A stretch of 64,000 nt of DNA. Source: Microbacteriaceae bacterium VKM Ac-2855. GTDB taxonomy: Bacteria > Actinomycetota > Actinomycetes > Actinomycetales > Microbacteriaceae. The stretch spans positions 744,001-808,000 of the forward strand of contig JABMLG010000002.1 in assembly GCA_013204985.1 (NCBI GenBank), written 5' to 3'. The notes under the pieces were generated by a model. The model was given only the letters and a program-made list of their open reading frames with translations. It did no database searches and was not told where the DNA came from. The position numbers and the translations under genes are program-made. The stretch's first letter is position 1. Each line of letters starts with the position of its first letter. Below are positions 26,803 through 34,681 of this stretch, one piece after another.

Positions 26803-27167
26803 TCGACTGGTTCACGACCATCCAGATCAGCCTCGCCGTCATCGCCGGCCTGCTCTGCCTCATCCTCGGCCTCCTCGGCCGGCAACCATCCGACCTCACC
26901 GTCGGCGCCACCGCGATCGTCGAACTCCTGCTGATCGTACAACTCGGCGTCACGATCGTCTCGCCCACCGCCGGCAACGAACCGACAGGCAGCCTCCCCG
27001 AGTTCTACATCTACCTGATCTCCGCCCTCCTCCTGCCCCCAGCAGCCGGCTTCTGGGCCCTCATCGAGCGCACCCGCTGGAGCACCGTCATCCTCGGCGT
27101 CGTCTGCCTCGCCCTCGCCGTGATGCTCTACCGCATGAACCAGATCTGGAACGTGCAGTCCTTGTAG
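26799..27167 (+). CDS. Small four-helix membrane protein, unknown function
   Basis: 122 residues with four predicted membrane helices (about 7-28, 36-55, 68-88, 95-114) and almost no loops. The GTG at 26799 overlaps the truB stop (GTGA), so it is translationally coupled to truB. Actinobacterial truB-ribF neighbourhoods often carry such a small integral membrane gene, but I do not recognise the family. Role unknown. Downstream lie hairpin repeats. Confidence 0.75.
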   Translation: MIDWFTTIQISLAVIAGLLCLILGLLGRQPSDLTVGATAIVELLLIVQLGVTIVSPTAGNEPTGSLPEFYIYLISALLLPPAAGFWALIERTRWSTVILGVVCLALAVMLYRMNQIWNVQSL

Positions 27168-27180
27168 GCGGATCTCCTCG

Positions 27181-27299
27181 TTCCTCGTCGATCCGCGGCC
27201 GTCGGCTCGAGCGGGTGGGCGGGTTGTGTGGAGCCGATTGCGGCGCGCTGCAAAGAATCCGCTGAGACGCGGATTTTTGTCGCGGCGCTTCGCGCGACA
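27181..27299. repeat. Hairpin repeat family, copy A (full)
   Basis: Head (27181-27247: TCGTCGATCCGCGGC and GTCGGCTCGAGCGGGTGGGC) followed by two hairpins. Stem 1 is AATCCGC 27256-27262 with GCGGATT 27269-27275 around TGAGAC and may extend outward by A-T pairs. Stem 2 is TGTCGCG 27278-27284 with CGCGACA 27293-27299 and an 8-nt loop. T-tracts after stem 1 could also make it a terminator of the truB unit. Confidence 0.75.
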
Positions 27300-27332
27300 G
27301 GACGTGAGGCGTGGTGTCGGGTGGTGTTCTTG

Positions 27333-27399
27333 TTCCTCGTCGATCCGCGGCGGTCGGCTCGAGCGGGTGGGCGGGTTGTGTGGAGCCGGCTGCGGCGCG
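27333..27399. repeat. Hairpin repeat family, copy B (head only)
   Basis: 67 bp matching the head of copy A with three mismatches, 152 bp downstream. The hairpin part is missing; sequence after 27399 leads to the end of the convergent secreted-protein gene. Confidence 0.75.
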
Positions 27400-27443
27400 T
27401 CGTGGAGGACACGGGCCTCCTACGACCTGAGCGATACCTCGGC

Positions 27444-28295
27444 TCAGGCTGGAACCGTGACCGTGGCTGCAGCGGACTTCGTGCCGGCGGGGGAGGTCGA
27501 GGTGATCTCGACGATGTAGTCACCGGGTTGGAACGGAGCAGGTTGGGTGAACGTGCCGCTGAAGTACCCGGGATTGTCAACGGCGGCGAACAAGGCGTCG
27601 GTCAACTGTGAAGTCTCCAGGACGGCATCATCACTCACGCGGGTGATGGTGTAACTCCACGGAACGTTGAACGAGCGTGTCGGGTCCGAGCCGAGATAGT
27701 CGGCGGACGCGGTCCAGGCGATGTTCTCCATCCATGGGCCGTTCGCAGCGGAATAGCTCGCCTGCACGCCGACGCCGATCTCATCGATCGATGATGCGGG
27801 GGCCACGGTTCGCGGCCGGAAGCGGAACTCTCGCCACGCTTCCCGAGACTGATTCCCCGAGATCACAGCAATGACGAGCTGGTAGTAGCCGCCGGGGATG
27901 CTGTCGGTATCGACGGTTCCGCCACCGACCCAGTGCGCGTCCTTCGTCAGCTGTTCGTCGCCCGATGCCACCAGGATCGGCGCGATGCTGGTGTCGTGCT
28001 GATTCACGAGCTGAACACTCCACGAGAACGATGCGATCGCGGGATCGTTCGGGCCATAATACACGTATTCGATGCTCGTTGTGTAGGTCAGCAAACCCTC
28101 GGTCTCATCGGACAGAGAGCCCGACGGGGCGCGGACAACGAAATTGGACGCACCCGACACGTTCGTCGAGGCGGCTGCAGATGGTGCAACGGCGATGATC
28201 GCGACGACGGGCAGACTCCAAGCGCCGCCACGGACCACAGTCCGTCGTGTGGGCGAACTGTGCGCGGGTGAGGGTGTGCAAGATGAAATGAGCAT
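27444..28295 (-). CDS. Tat-type secreted protein of unknown function
   Basis: 283 residues. The N-terminus carries a twin-arginine-like signal (PTRRTVVRGGAWSLPVVAIIAVAPSAAAS), with cleavage likely after the AAA. The mature part is rich in beta-type sequence, Ser and Thr, with a terminal Ig-like stretch (FQPGDYIVEITSTSPAGTKSAAATVTV). Probably an exported or cell-wall-exposed protein. A TAGAGT box 6 nt before the ATG supports the start. The same signal design occurs at 56786-57427. Codon use looks less GC-rich than neighbours, and hairpin repeats flank it on both sides, so recent insertion is possible. Confidence 0.68.
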   Translation of the reverse strand: MLISSCTPSPAHSSPTRRTVVRGGAWSLPVVAIIAVAPSAAASTNVSGASNFVVRAPSGSLSDETEGLLTYTTSIEYVYYGPNDPAIASFSWSVQLVNQHDTSIAPILVASGDEQLTKDAHWVGGGTVDTDSIPGGYYQLVIAVISGNQSREAWREFRFRPRTVAPASSIDEIGVGVQASYSAANGPWMENIAWTASADYLGSDPTRSFNVPWSYTITRVSDDAVLETSQLTDALFAAVDNPGYFSGTFTQPAPFQPGDYIVEITSTSPAGTKSAAATVTVPA

Positions 28296-28307
28296 AAATC
28301 AACTCTA
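28296..28307 (-). promoter_or_regulatory. -10 box of the secreted-protein gene (leaderless start)
   Basis: TAGAGT on the minus strand (28302-28307), 6 nt before the ATG at 28295. Confidence 0.5.
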
Positions 28308-28316
28308 CATTCGGTT

Positions 28317-28380
28317 GTTGCGGCGCCCTGCGAAGCTCCACTGGCGACGCGGAGTTCGCTCGCGGCCCATGACGCGAGCG
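28317..28380. repeat. Hairpin repeat family, copy E
   Basis: Stem 1 is CGAA-g-CTCC-a-C (28331-28341, one bulge, one mismatch) with GCGGAGTTCG (28349-28358) around TGGCGAC. Stem 2 is CGCTCGCG 28357-28364 with CGCGAGCG 28373-28380, perfect, with an 8-nt loop. Order and loop sizes match copy A; the stem sequences differ. Confidence 0.65.
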
Positions 28381-28463
28381 GCAGAGGGGAGGCGGCGACG
28401 CAAACTCGGCTGAGAGCGGTGCACAGCCCCGATGGGCGCTGACGGAAGCTCTCCGCCGAGATT

Positions 28464-28517
28464 GTGTCGCCGTCGAGTAACCAGGCCCACCTGGTTGCGG
28501 CGCTGGGCGCGCGACAC
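28464..28517. repeat. Hairpin repeat family, divergent copy F
   Basis: AACCAGG 28479-28485 pairs with CCTGGTT 28490-28496 (loop CCCA), enclosed by GTGTCGC 28464-28470 with GCGACAC 28511-28517. GCGGCGCT...GCGCGCGACA after the inner stem resembles the stem-2 region of copy A. Membership is less certain than for the other copies. Confidence 0.45.
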
Positions 28518-28708
28518 GGTGTGGCAGTTCCTCCTTCGGCGAGGAAGGATCATGCGGGCGCGGAGAGGAAGTCGGGTTTTCTCCTGATTCGGTCAGGATG
28601 ACCGTGCCCGAGGTCGACAGGCTCGAACTGGGCGGTCGCTACAGGCGGGTCGACAGGAATGAGCGCACGGACGCGGGGAGGGTGGGGAACGTCTAGCATT
28701 GACGAGCG

Positions 28709-29194
28709 ATGTCAGAACAGCAGATCGGCGCCCGCAGCAGCAGCGCTCAGCGCGACCCACGCCGCCCGAACCGCGGCACCGGAGTCCTCCGTCTCCTCGT
28801 CGTCGTCTACGGGATCCTCGCGCTCGCCGCGACCGGACGGTCCGTCTTCCAGATCATCGACCGCTTCGACGAAGCTCCGATCGCCTTCAGCCTCTCGGCG
28901 CTCTCCGCCGTGGTGTACATCATCGCGACCATCGCCCTGATCGCACCCGGTCGCACCTGGAACCGGATCGCATGGATCACGATCACCTTCGAGCTCGTGG
29001 GCGTCATCGTGATCGGCGCGATCAGCGTGCTGGCACCGTCGCTCCTCGGGCTCAGCTCCATCGACCCGTTCGGTCGCCAAGCGACGGTGTGGTCGGTATT
29101 CGGAGCCGGCTACCTCTGCATCCCCCTGATCCTCCCGATCCTCGGACTCTGGTCGCTGCGCAGCCGTCGCGTGCGCGAAACGGTCGGCTCATGA
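28709..29194 (+). CDS. Four-helix membrane protein, unknown function
   Basis: 161 residues: a charged N-terminal tail of about 25 residues, then four predicted membrane helices (about 27-45, 58-80, 88-108, 125-145) and a short basic end. The family is not recognised. The stop overlaps the ribF start by 4 bp (ATGA), so it is expressed with ribF. TAGCAT lies 9 nt before the ATG and no Shine-Dalgarno sequence is seen. Possibly a transporter accessory or envelope protein; there is no direct evidence. Confidence 0.75.
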   Translation: MSEQQIGARSSSAQRDPRRPNRGTGVLRLLVVVYGILALAATGRSVFQIIDRFDEAPIAFSLSALSAVVYIIATIALIAPGRTWNRIAWITITFELVGVIVIGAISVLAPSLLGLSSIDPFGRQATVWSVFGAGYLCIPLILPILGLWSLRSRRVRETVGS

Positions 29195-30117
29195 GGATCG
29201 AAACCGATCCGGCGGCAGCCCGCGGGATCGGGCCCTCCGCGGTCACGATCGGGAAATTCGACGGGGTTCACTCGGGCCACCGAGCGGTGATCGGCGAACT
29301 CCTCAGCGAGGCGCACCGCCGAGAGCTCGCCGCCGTCGTCGTGACCTTCGACCGCAACCCGCTCAGCGTGATCGCGCCCGAATACACGCCGATCCCGCTC
29401 GTCAGCAACGACCAGAAACTCGCACTGCTGGCCGGGACTGGTGTCGACGCGACCCTGATGCTCGCCTTCGACGAGACGCTCATGCGGCTGAGCCCGGAAG
29501 AGTTCGTTCGACGCGTGCTCGTCGACGCGTTGCAGGCTCGGATCGTGCTCGTCGGCGGCGACTTCCGTTTCGGTGCTCGCGGCGCCGGCGACGTCGCCCG
29601 CCTCACCGAACTCGGCGCGCAGTTCGGTTTCGAGGTGCGGATCATCGATGATGTGCGACCCGAAGACGGTCGCCGCGTCTCCTCCACGTGGATCCGCGAG
29701 TTGCTCGATGAAGGCGACGTCGAGCACGCCGGTCGCCTTCTCGGCCACGAACCCGTCGTGCGCGGCATGGTGGTGCACGGTGCGAAGCGCGGGCGTGAGC
29801 TCGGCTTCCCCACTGCCAATCTTTCGCCCGCATCGCAGGGCCTCATCCCCGCGGACGGCGTGTACGCCGGCCGGCTCACGGTCGGCGACCGCACCTACAT
29901 GGCCGCCATCTCGGTCGGCAACAACCCGACCTTCGAGGGTGTTCCGCTCAAGCAGGTCGAGGCCTACGTACTCGATGAAACGCTCGACCTCTACGACAAG
30001 ATCGTCGACGTCACCTTCGTCGCGCGCATCCGCGGCATGGTCGCGTTCACCGGCATCGAGCCGCTGATCGTGCAGATGAACGACGACGTCGAACGAGCCC
30101 GAATGCTGCTGCGCTGA
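29191..30117 (+). CDS. ribF: Bifunctional riboflavin kinase/FAD synthetase
   Basis: Makes FMN and then FAD from riboflavin; 308 residues. The N-terminal nucleotidyltransferase domain has TIGKFDGVHSGH (HxGH-like) and RVSSTWIRELL. The C-terminal flavokinase domain has GRELGFPTANL and a VGNNPTF-type segment. The ATG at 29191 overlaps the upstream membrane-protein stop (ATGA). In actinobacteria truB-ribF order is conserved; here two small membrane genes and a secreted-protein gene separate them. A repeat array follows. Confidence 0.95.
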   Translation: MRIETDPAAARGIGPSAVTIGKFDGVHSGHRAVIGELLSEAHRRELAAVVVTFDRNPLSVIAPEYTPIPLVSNDQKLALLAGTGVDATLMLAFDETLMRLSPEEFVRRVLVDALQARIVLVGGDFRFGARGAGDVARLTELGAQFGFEVRIIDDVRPEDGRRVSSTWIRELLDEGDVEHAGRLLGHEPVVRGMVVHGAKRGRELGFPTANLSPASQGLIPADGVYAGRLTVGDRTYMAAISVGNNPTFEGVPLKQVEAYVLDETLDLYDKIVDVTFVARIRGMVAFTGIEPLIVQMNDDVERARMLLR

Positions 30118-30144
30118 GCCGATCGGTCGATCTCCTCGTGCCTC

Positions 30145-30275
30145 GTCGATCGACGGCGGTCGGCTCGGGTGCGGTGGCGGATTCGAAGAGCCGGTTGGGT
30201 TCGCGTACGACGAAATGCTGAGGACGCATTTCGCCGGTTACGCTCGCGCGGAAGCGGTTGCGTTAACGAGGTCGT
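30145..30275. repeat. Hairpin repeat family, copy C (131-bp unit)
   Basis: Head GTCGATCGACGGCGGTCGGC, then stem 1 CGAAATGC 30211-30218 with GCATTTCG 30226-30233, perfect 8 bp around TGAGGAC. The second hairpin region (GGTTACGCTCGCGCGG) is less regular. Almost identical to copy D. Confidence 0.8.
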
Positions 30276-30421
30276 GTCGATCGACGGCGGTCGGCTCGGG
30301 TGCGGTGGCGGATTCGAAGAGCCGGTTGCGTTCGCGTACGACGAAATGCTGAGGACGCATTTCGCCGGTTACGCTCGCGCGGAGGCGGTCGTTTTCACGA
30401 GGTGGTGTCGGTCGACGGCTC
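30276..30421. repeat. Hairpin repeat family, copy D plus start of a third unit
   Basis: Starts exactly 131 bp after copy C and differs from it at only a handful of bases. Stem 1 is at 30342-30364. From 30407 a third unit begins (GTCGGTCGACGGCT) and breaks off. Confidence 0.8.
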
Positions 30422-30476
30422 GCTACCACCCCGCCCGGGTCGGCGCCAGCCACCGCGAACGGTCAGGGCGTCCGCG

Positions 30477-30488
30477 TAGCGTGAGGGC
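30477..30488 (+). promoter_or_regulatory. -10 box of the SDR-DUF2867 gene (leaderless start)
   Basis: TAGCGT (30477-30482), 6 nt, then ATG at 30489. Confidence 0.45.
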
Positions 30489-32024
30489 ATGACCGCCACG
30501 TCCAAGCCCGGCCTTGCCCTCGTCACCGGCGCCACCGGCTACATCGGTGGTCGGCTCGCGCCACGGCTGCTGCAGGCCGGCCGACCCGTCCGCGTGCTCG
30601 CCCGCAATCCGCGCAAGCTCGCGGACGTACCGTGGGCGGGCGAGGTCGAGATCGCCCAAGGCGACCTCGGTGACCCCGCATCCCTCACCGCAGCCTGCGA
30701 GGGCGTAGAGGTTCTCTACTACCTCGTGCACTCGATGGGCGCCGGTAAGGACCACGCGCATTTCGACGACACCGAGCGCGAGGCGGCGCAGAATGTCGCC
30801 AAAGCGGCCAAGGAGGCCGGAGTCAAGCGGATCGTCTACCTCGGCGGCCTGCACCCGGACGTCGAGAAGCTCTCTAAGCACCTCCGTTCGCGGGCGGAGG
30901 TCGGTCGCATCCTGATGGACTCGGGCGTGCCGACGATCGCCTTGCAGGCGGGGGTCGTGATCGGCTCGGGCTCGACCTCGTTCGAGATGATCCGGCACCT
31001 CACCGACATCCTCCCGTACATGCCGGCACCGCAGTGGGTGCGCAATCGTATCCAGCCGATCGCCGTGAGAGACGTGATGCACTACCTCATCGGTGCGGCG
31101 GATCTCGAGGACGAGACCATCAATCGCACCTTCGACATCGGTGGACCGGACGTCCTCCGGTATGGCCAGATGATGAACGGTTACGCCCTCGAGGCCGGGC
31201 TGCACCAGCGGCCGATCGCGTCTTTGCCCGTCTTCACGCCGTGGCTGGCGTCGCAGTGGGTCAACCTGGTCACGCCCATCCCGCGCAGCCTGGCGGTTCC
31301 CATCATCGCGTCGCTGCAGTACGACTGCGTGGTGCACGAGCAGGACATCCGCGCCCTCATCCCCGACCCGGAGGGCGGTCTCACGGGTTACCGCCGCGCC
31401 GTGCGACTCGCGCTCGGCAAGATGCGCGAGGGCGAGATCGAGACCAGCTGGCAGAATTCCGCCGTCGTCGGCGCCCCCAGCGATCCGCTGCCCAGCGACC
31501 CGGAGTGGGCCGGGCACACCGTCTACACCGATCTCAAGGTGCGCCGCACAACGACTGACACCGCGAAGCTCTGGCGGGTGATCGAGGGCATCGGTGGCAC
31601 GAACGGCTGGTACTCCTTCCCCCTCGCCTGGGCGGTCCGCGGGTGGATGGACAAGCTGGTGGGTGGCGTCGGCCTGCAGCGGGGCCGCCGCGATGCCGCC
31701 CGGCTGCACGCCGGTGACGCTCTCGACTTCTGGCGGGTCGAGGCGATCGAACGGGGGCGCCTGCTGCGTCTGCGAGCCGAGATGAGGGTGCCCGGCGGCG
31801 CGTGGCTCGAGATGCGCGCCGATCCGGATGCGTCGGGCGGCTCCGTCTACACGCAGCGTGCAGTGTTCTTCCCGCGCGGGCTCTCGGGGCGGCTCTACTG
31901 GTTCGCGATCCTGCCGTTCCACGGTGTGATCTTCAACGGGATGGCCAATCGCATCACCGCCACAGCGGCCTCCCTGCCCGACGAAGCTCAGCCGACACCT
32001 GGCGGCGAGGGTCGTGACGGGTGA
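30489..32024 (+). CDS. NAD(P)-binding oxidoreductase fused to DUF2867 domain
   Basis: 511 residues in two parts. Residues 1 to about 300 are an atypical SDR (LVTGATGYIGGRLAPRLL glycine motif, LARNPRKL, YYLVHSMG, RIVYLGGLHPD). From about 340 the DUF2867 domain follows (DLKVRRTTTDTAKLWRVIEGIGGTNGWY... DFWRVEAIERGRLLRLRAEMRVPGGAWLEM), which resembles lipid-binding START-like folds. Such fusions are common in actinobacteria; the substrate is unknown, perhaps a hydrophobic or quinone-like compound. The start follows a TAGCGT box by 6 nt. The SGNH hydrolase follows 51 bp downstream. Confidence 0.85.
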   Translation: MTATSKPGLALVTGATGYIGGRLAPRLLQAGRPVRVLARNPRKLADVPWAGEVEIAQGDLGDPASLTAACEGVEVLYYLVHSMGAGKDHAHFDDTEREAAQNVAKAAKEAGVKRIVYLGGLHPDVEKLSKHLRSRAEVGRILMDSGVPTIALQAGVVIGSGSTSFEMIRHLTDILPYMPAPQWVRNRIQPIAVRDVMHYLIGAADLEDETINRTFDIGGPDVLRYGQMMNGYALEAGLHQRPIASLPVFTPWLASQWVNLVTPIPRSLAVPIIASLQYDCVVHEQDIRALIPDPEGGLTGYRRAVRLALGKMREGEIETSWQNSAVVGAPSDPLPSDPEWAGHTVYTDLKVRRTTTDTAKLWRVIEGIGGTNGWYSFPLAWAVRGWMDKLVGGVGLQRGRRDAARLHAGDALDFWRVEAIERGRLLRLRAEMRVPGGAWLEMRADPDASGGSVYTQRAVFFPRGLSGRLYWFAILPFHGVIFNGMANRITATAASLPDEAQPTPGGEGRDG

Positions 32025-32075
32025 GAATAAAGGCGGGTGTGCGCTCATGCGCGATGCCCGTGAGGAAGGAAAACG

Positions 32076-32681
32076 ATGACGGATGCCGCGACGCTCGAAC
32101 TCGGAAAGACCTATTTCGTCGGCGACAGCCTGACGGAGGCCGGTGACTGGGGGGCCTGGCTGCCCGCCTCGGAGGTGGTGAACGGCGGCACTGGAGGCAC
32201 GACGACCGCCGACGTGCTCGCCCACCTCCCCGAAATCATCGAGGCCGCGCCCGACACCGTGGTGATCCTGATCGGTACGAACGACCTCGCCTGGCACAAG
32301 AGCACCGAGCACATCGTGCGCAATATCGAGACCACGTTGGTCACACTGCGCCGCGATCTGCCCGATGTGCGCATTCTGCTGCAGTCGGTACTGCCGCGCG
32401 CCCGCGAGTTCGCTCCGCAGATCCGCGATGTGAACCGGCACCTGTGGCAGTTCGCGCCGACCGTGCACGCGAAGTACCTCGATCTCTGGCCGACCTTCGC
32501 GCAGGAGGACGGCGAGATCGTCTCCGAGCTGTCTCCCGACCGGTTGCACCTGTCGGAGGCGGGATACCAGACGTGGCTCGCAGAGTTGGCTCCGGCGCTG
32601 GACGCGTTGCTCCGGATGGCGCCGCGGACGCGTCCGATCACGCTGCCGTACGACGAGTTCTCCCGACCGGCGACGGCCTGA
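32076..32681 (+). CDS. SGNH/GDSL-family hydrolase
   Basis: Esterase or lipase-like hydrolase, 201 residues, without signal peptide. Block I VGDSLTEAG has the nucleophile Ser, block III IGTNDLAW the oxyanion Asn, and block V DRLHLSEAGY the catalytic Asp and His. AGGAAGGA lies about 5 nt before the ATG. Probably cotranscribed with the SDR-DUF2867 gene just upstream and convergent with the M20 peptidase, whose stop lies 1 bp away. The natural ester is unknown. Confidence 0.85.
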   Translation: MTDAATLELGKTYFVGDSLTEAGDWGAWLPASEVVNGGTGGTTTADVLAHLPEIIEAAPDTVVILIGTNDLAWHKSTEHIVRNIETTLVTLRRDLPDVRILLQSVLPRAREFAPQIRDVNRHLWQFAPTVHAKYLDLWPTFAQEDGEIVSELSPDRLHLSEAGYQTWLAELAPALDALLRMAPRTRPITLPYDEFSRPATA

Positions 32682-32682
32682 G

Positions 32683-34044
32683 TCAGCTGTCGGTGACCAC
32701 GCGGCGATAGAAGTCGATGCCGCGGTACCACGAGGCGAGGGGCAGCCGCTCGTCGATGGCGTGCAGCGTGCCGCGGATCTCGGCGTTCATCCGGAACGGC
32801 GTGAAGCGGTACACGTTCGGACTGATGCGGGTGAAGTGTCTGCTGTCGCTCGCGCCGAGCATCACATAAGGCACCACCAGCGCGTCCGGGTAGCTGGCCG
32901 CGATCGCCGATGCGATGCGCTGCCAGGGCGGCCCGGACATGGGTGAGACGGGCGAGGCCATGGAGGCGCCCGGCAGCACGTCGATGCGGATCGCGGGGTC
33001 ACGCACCGCTTGCACGATGTGCTGACGCACCTGGTCGAGCGTTGTGCCGACGGCGATGCGGATGTTCACTCGTGCCCACGCGCGCTCCGGAAGCGCGTTG
33101 GCGGCCGCACCGGCGCCGAGTTGCGTGACCGCGGCCGTTGTTCGCACCATGGCATTGGTCTCCGGACCGAGTCTCGCGAATACGAGTCCGAGCGGGCCGG
33201 CGAGGGCGTCCGGTCGACGGTAGATTTGCGCATACGGGTTGGTCGCTCGAGCGCCGATCCGACGGAGCATCTCGCGACTCACCGTGCCGAGTCGTACAGG
33301 GAACGGGTGTCGGGCCAGACGGACGATCGCCCGCGCCAGCCGATCCGTGGCGATGTCCTTCGACGGCATCGACGCGTGTCCACCGGACTGCGCGACGCTG
33401 AGTTCGAGGGTGGTGATGCCCTTCTCGCTGACTCCGACGACGGCGACCTCGTCGCTCACGCCGGGGAAGAAACTCTCGATCACCGCTCCGCCTTCGTCGA
33501 GGACGAAGGCAGGAGCCACTCCGCGGCGTGTCAACTCGGCGGCGACCTCGCGGGCACCGTCTCCGGCGACCTCCTCGTTGTGTCCGAAGCAGAGATAGAT
33601 GTCGTGGCGGGGTACGAAGCCGGCCTCGAGCTCTGACTCGACCGCCTCCATGATCGCCGCGAGCGCACCCTTGTCGTCGAGCGTGCCGCGGCCCCAGAGC
33701 AGCGCGTCGTCGCCGATGCCGGTGATCGTGGGTTCGAACGGCGGATGCGACCAGCCGTCGGCGGGAGCGGGCACGACGTCGTAGTGAGCCATCAGGACGG
33801 TCGGCGCGTCCGCGGCGGCGCCCTGCCAGCGGTAGAGCAGCGCACCCCCGGCGATCTCGGTGCGTTCCAGCGCCGCGTGGGCGAGGGGATACAGCTCGGT
33901 CAGCGTCGAGACGAAGAGCGCGAACGCTTCGTGGTCGACGTCCTCCGCGCGATCCGGCGAGACGGTCGGGATGCGCAGCAGGGTTCGCAGGCGTTCGAGT
34001 GCGGACTCCCGCTCGAGTCGGGTCTGCTCATCCGGTGTCGCCAT
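32683..34044 (-). CDS. M20-family metallopeptidase (first copy)
   Basis: Cytoplasmic zinc-dependent peptidase or deacylase of the M20/CPS1-like branch, 453 residues. Visible: AHYDVVP (zinc His and catalytic Asp), GRGTLDDKG (bridging Asp), HNEEVAGDG (catalytic Glu and zinc Glu), LDEGG (zinc Asp region) and the C-terminal HAIDERL (zinc His). The dimerisation domain is present (about 190-310). A paralog is at 54799-56151. Start supported by TAGGGT 6 nt upstream. Substrate (dipeptide, N-acyl amino acid) cannot be told. Confidence 0.87.
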   Translation of the reverse strand: MATPDEQTRLERESALERLRTLLRIPTVSPDRAEDVDHEAFALFVSTLTELYPLAHAALERTEIAGGALLYRWQGAAADAPTVLMAHYDVVPAPADGWSHPPFEPTITGIGDDALLWGRGTLDDKGALAAIMEAVESELEAGFVPRHDIYLCFGHNEEVAGDGAREVAAELTRRGVAPAFVLDEGGAVIESFFPGVSDEVAVVGVSEKGITTLELSVAQSGGHASMPSKDIATDRLARAIVRLARHPFPVRLGTVSREMLRRIGARATNPYAQIYRRPDALAGPLGLVFARLGPETNAMVRTTAAVTQLGAGAAANALPERAWARVNIRIAVGTTLDQVRQHIVQAVRDPAIRIDVLPGASMASPVSPMSGPPWQRIASAIAASYPDALVVPYVMLGASDSRHFTRISPNVYRFTPFRMNAEIRGTLHAIDERLPLASWYRGIDFYRRVVTDS

Positions 34045-34056
34045 GTCTCGACCCTA
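34045..34056 (-). promoter_or_regulatory. -10 box of the first M20 peptidase gene (leaderless start)
   Basis: TAGGGT on the minus strand (34051-34056), 6 nt before the ATG. Confidence 0.5.
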
Positions 34057-34232
34057 GAACATGCTCGCGATCGGGTCGCTCGAGGTTTCGGCCGACTCTT
34101 AGCGCAGCGATCGGGAGGTCATAGTCGCCGCATAGGGCCGCGGCCGAGAGTACCGACGTGCCGAGCCCGTTCGGAGCCCGTACCACCCGCCGAGCCCACT
34201 CGGCGCCGATCTCGTGGAGAGGAGTCGTGCTC

Positions 34233-34667
34233 ATGAGCTCGACCGTCGAAGAAGAGCAGCGCGATGCCGCGCAGCACCAGCCCCGGCAGCCGACCGAACC
34301 TGTCGGCGCACCCGGGGCCCACTACGCCGCACCGGATGCCGCCGCGCGCGCCGCGGACCCGGTCGCCGCCCCTGGGGTGGCGCCGGTCGCATCAGCGAGC
34401 AGCGCGCCACCCGCACGCAAGCGGCGGTGGCGCCTCCTGACAGCCGTGGTCATCGCCGGTCTGGTGCTCCTCGGCGGCGGTTTCGGCATCGGATACGCCG
34501 TCGGGCAGGCGACGGCCACCCCGCCCATCGGCCAGTTCGATCCGAGCCGGATGGGTGGAGGGCCCGGAGGCGGCGCGGGATTCGACGGACCCGGCTCGCA
34601 GGACGACTCCGGCTCGCAGGACGACTCCGGCACGCAGAGCGGCACCGAGTCCGGTTCGGTCAGCTGA
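34233..34667 (+). CDS. Single-pass membrane protein with glycine/acid-rich tail
   Basis: 144 residues: a disordered Ala/Pro-rich N-terminal region, one membrane helix (about 68-88, after RKRRWR), then an exported Gly/Asp/Ser-rich tail with the repeat GSQDDS. Topology: N-terminus in, tail outside. GGAGAGGAG at 34215-34223 gives 9-nt spacing to the ATG at 34233, so this start is preferred to GTG 34227. Function unknown; low-complexity tails of this kind are common in actinobacterial envelope proteins. Confidence 0.68.
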   Translation: MSSTVEEEQRDAAQHQPRQPTEPVGAPGAHYAAPDAAARAADPVAAPGVAPVASASSAPPARKRRWRLLTAVVIAGLVLLGGGFGIGYAVGQATATPPIGQFDPSRMGGGPGGGAGFDGPGSQDDSGSQDDSGTQSGTESGSVS

Positions 34668-34681
34668 CGCTCGCCGGGATG

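Larger units (their letters stand above)
28296..28708. other. 413-bp non-coding divergent interval rich in hairpins
   Basis: No gene is supported. It holds the secreted-protein promoter, repeat copies E (28317-28380) and F (28464-28517), the hairpin TTCCTC 28528-28533 with GAGGAA 28541-28546, the hairpin TCCTGA 28582-28587 with TCAGGA 28593-28598, and TAGCAT (28694-28699), 9 nt before the next ATG. Confidence 0.75.
30118..30488. other. 371-bp non-coding interval with a 131-bp tandem duplication
   Basis: Between ribF and the SDR gene. It is filled almost entirely by two tandem copies of the hairpin repeat (30145-30406) plus the first 15 bp of a third, followed by the SDR promoter box at 30477-30482. 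No gene is supported. Confidence 0.8.

Noticed and set aside
27228-27611. A 127-residue frame in the hairpin repeats
   Set aside because: It exists only because of GC-rich repeat sequence and continues antisense to the secreted-protein gene; no start signal.
30423-32549. A 708-residue minus-strand frame opposite the SDR and hydrolase genes
   Set aside because: Shadow of two clearly coded plus-strand genes.
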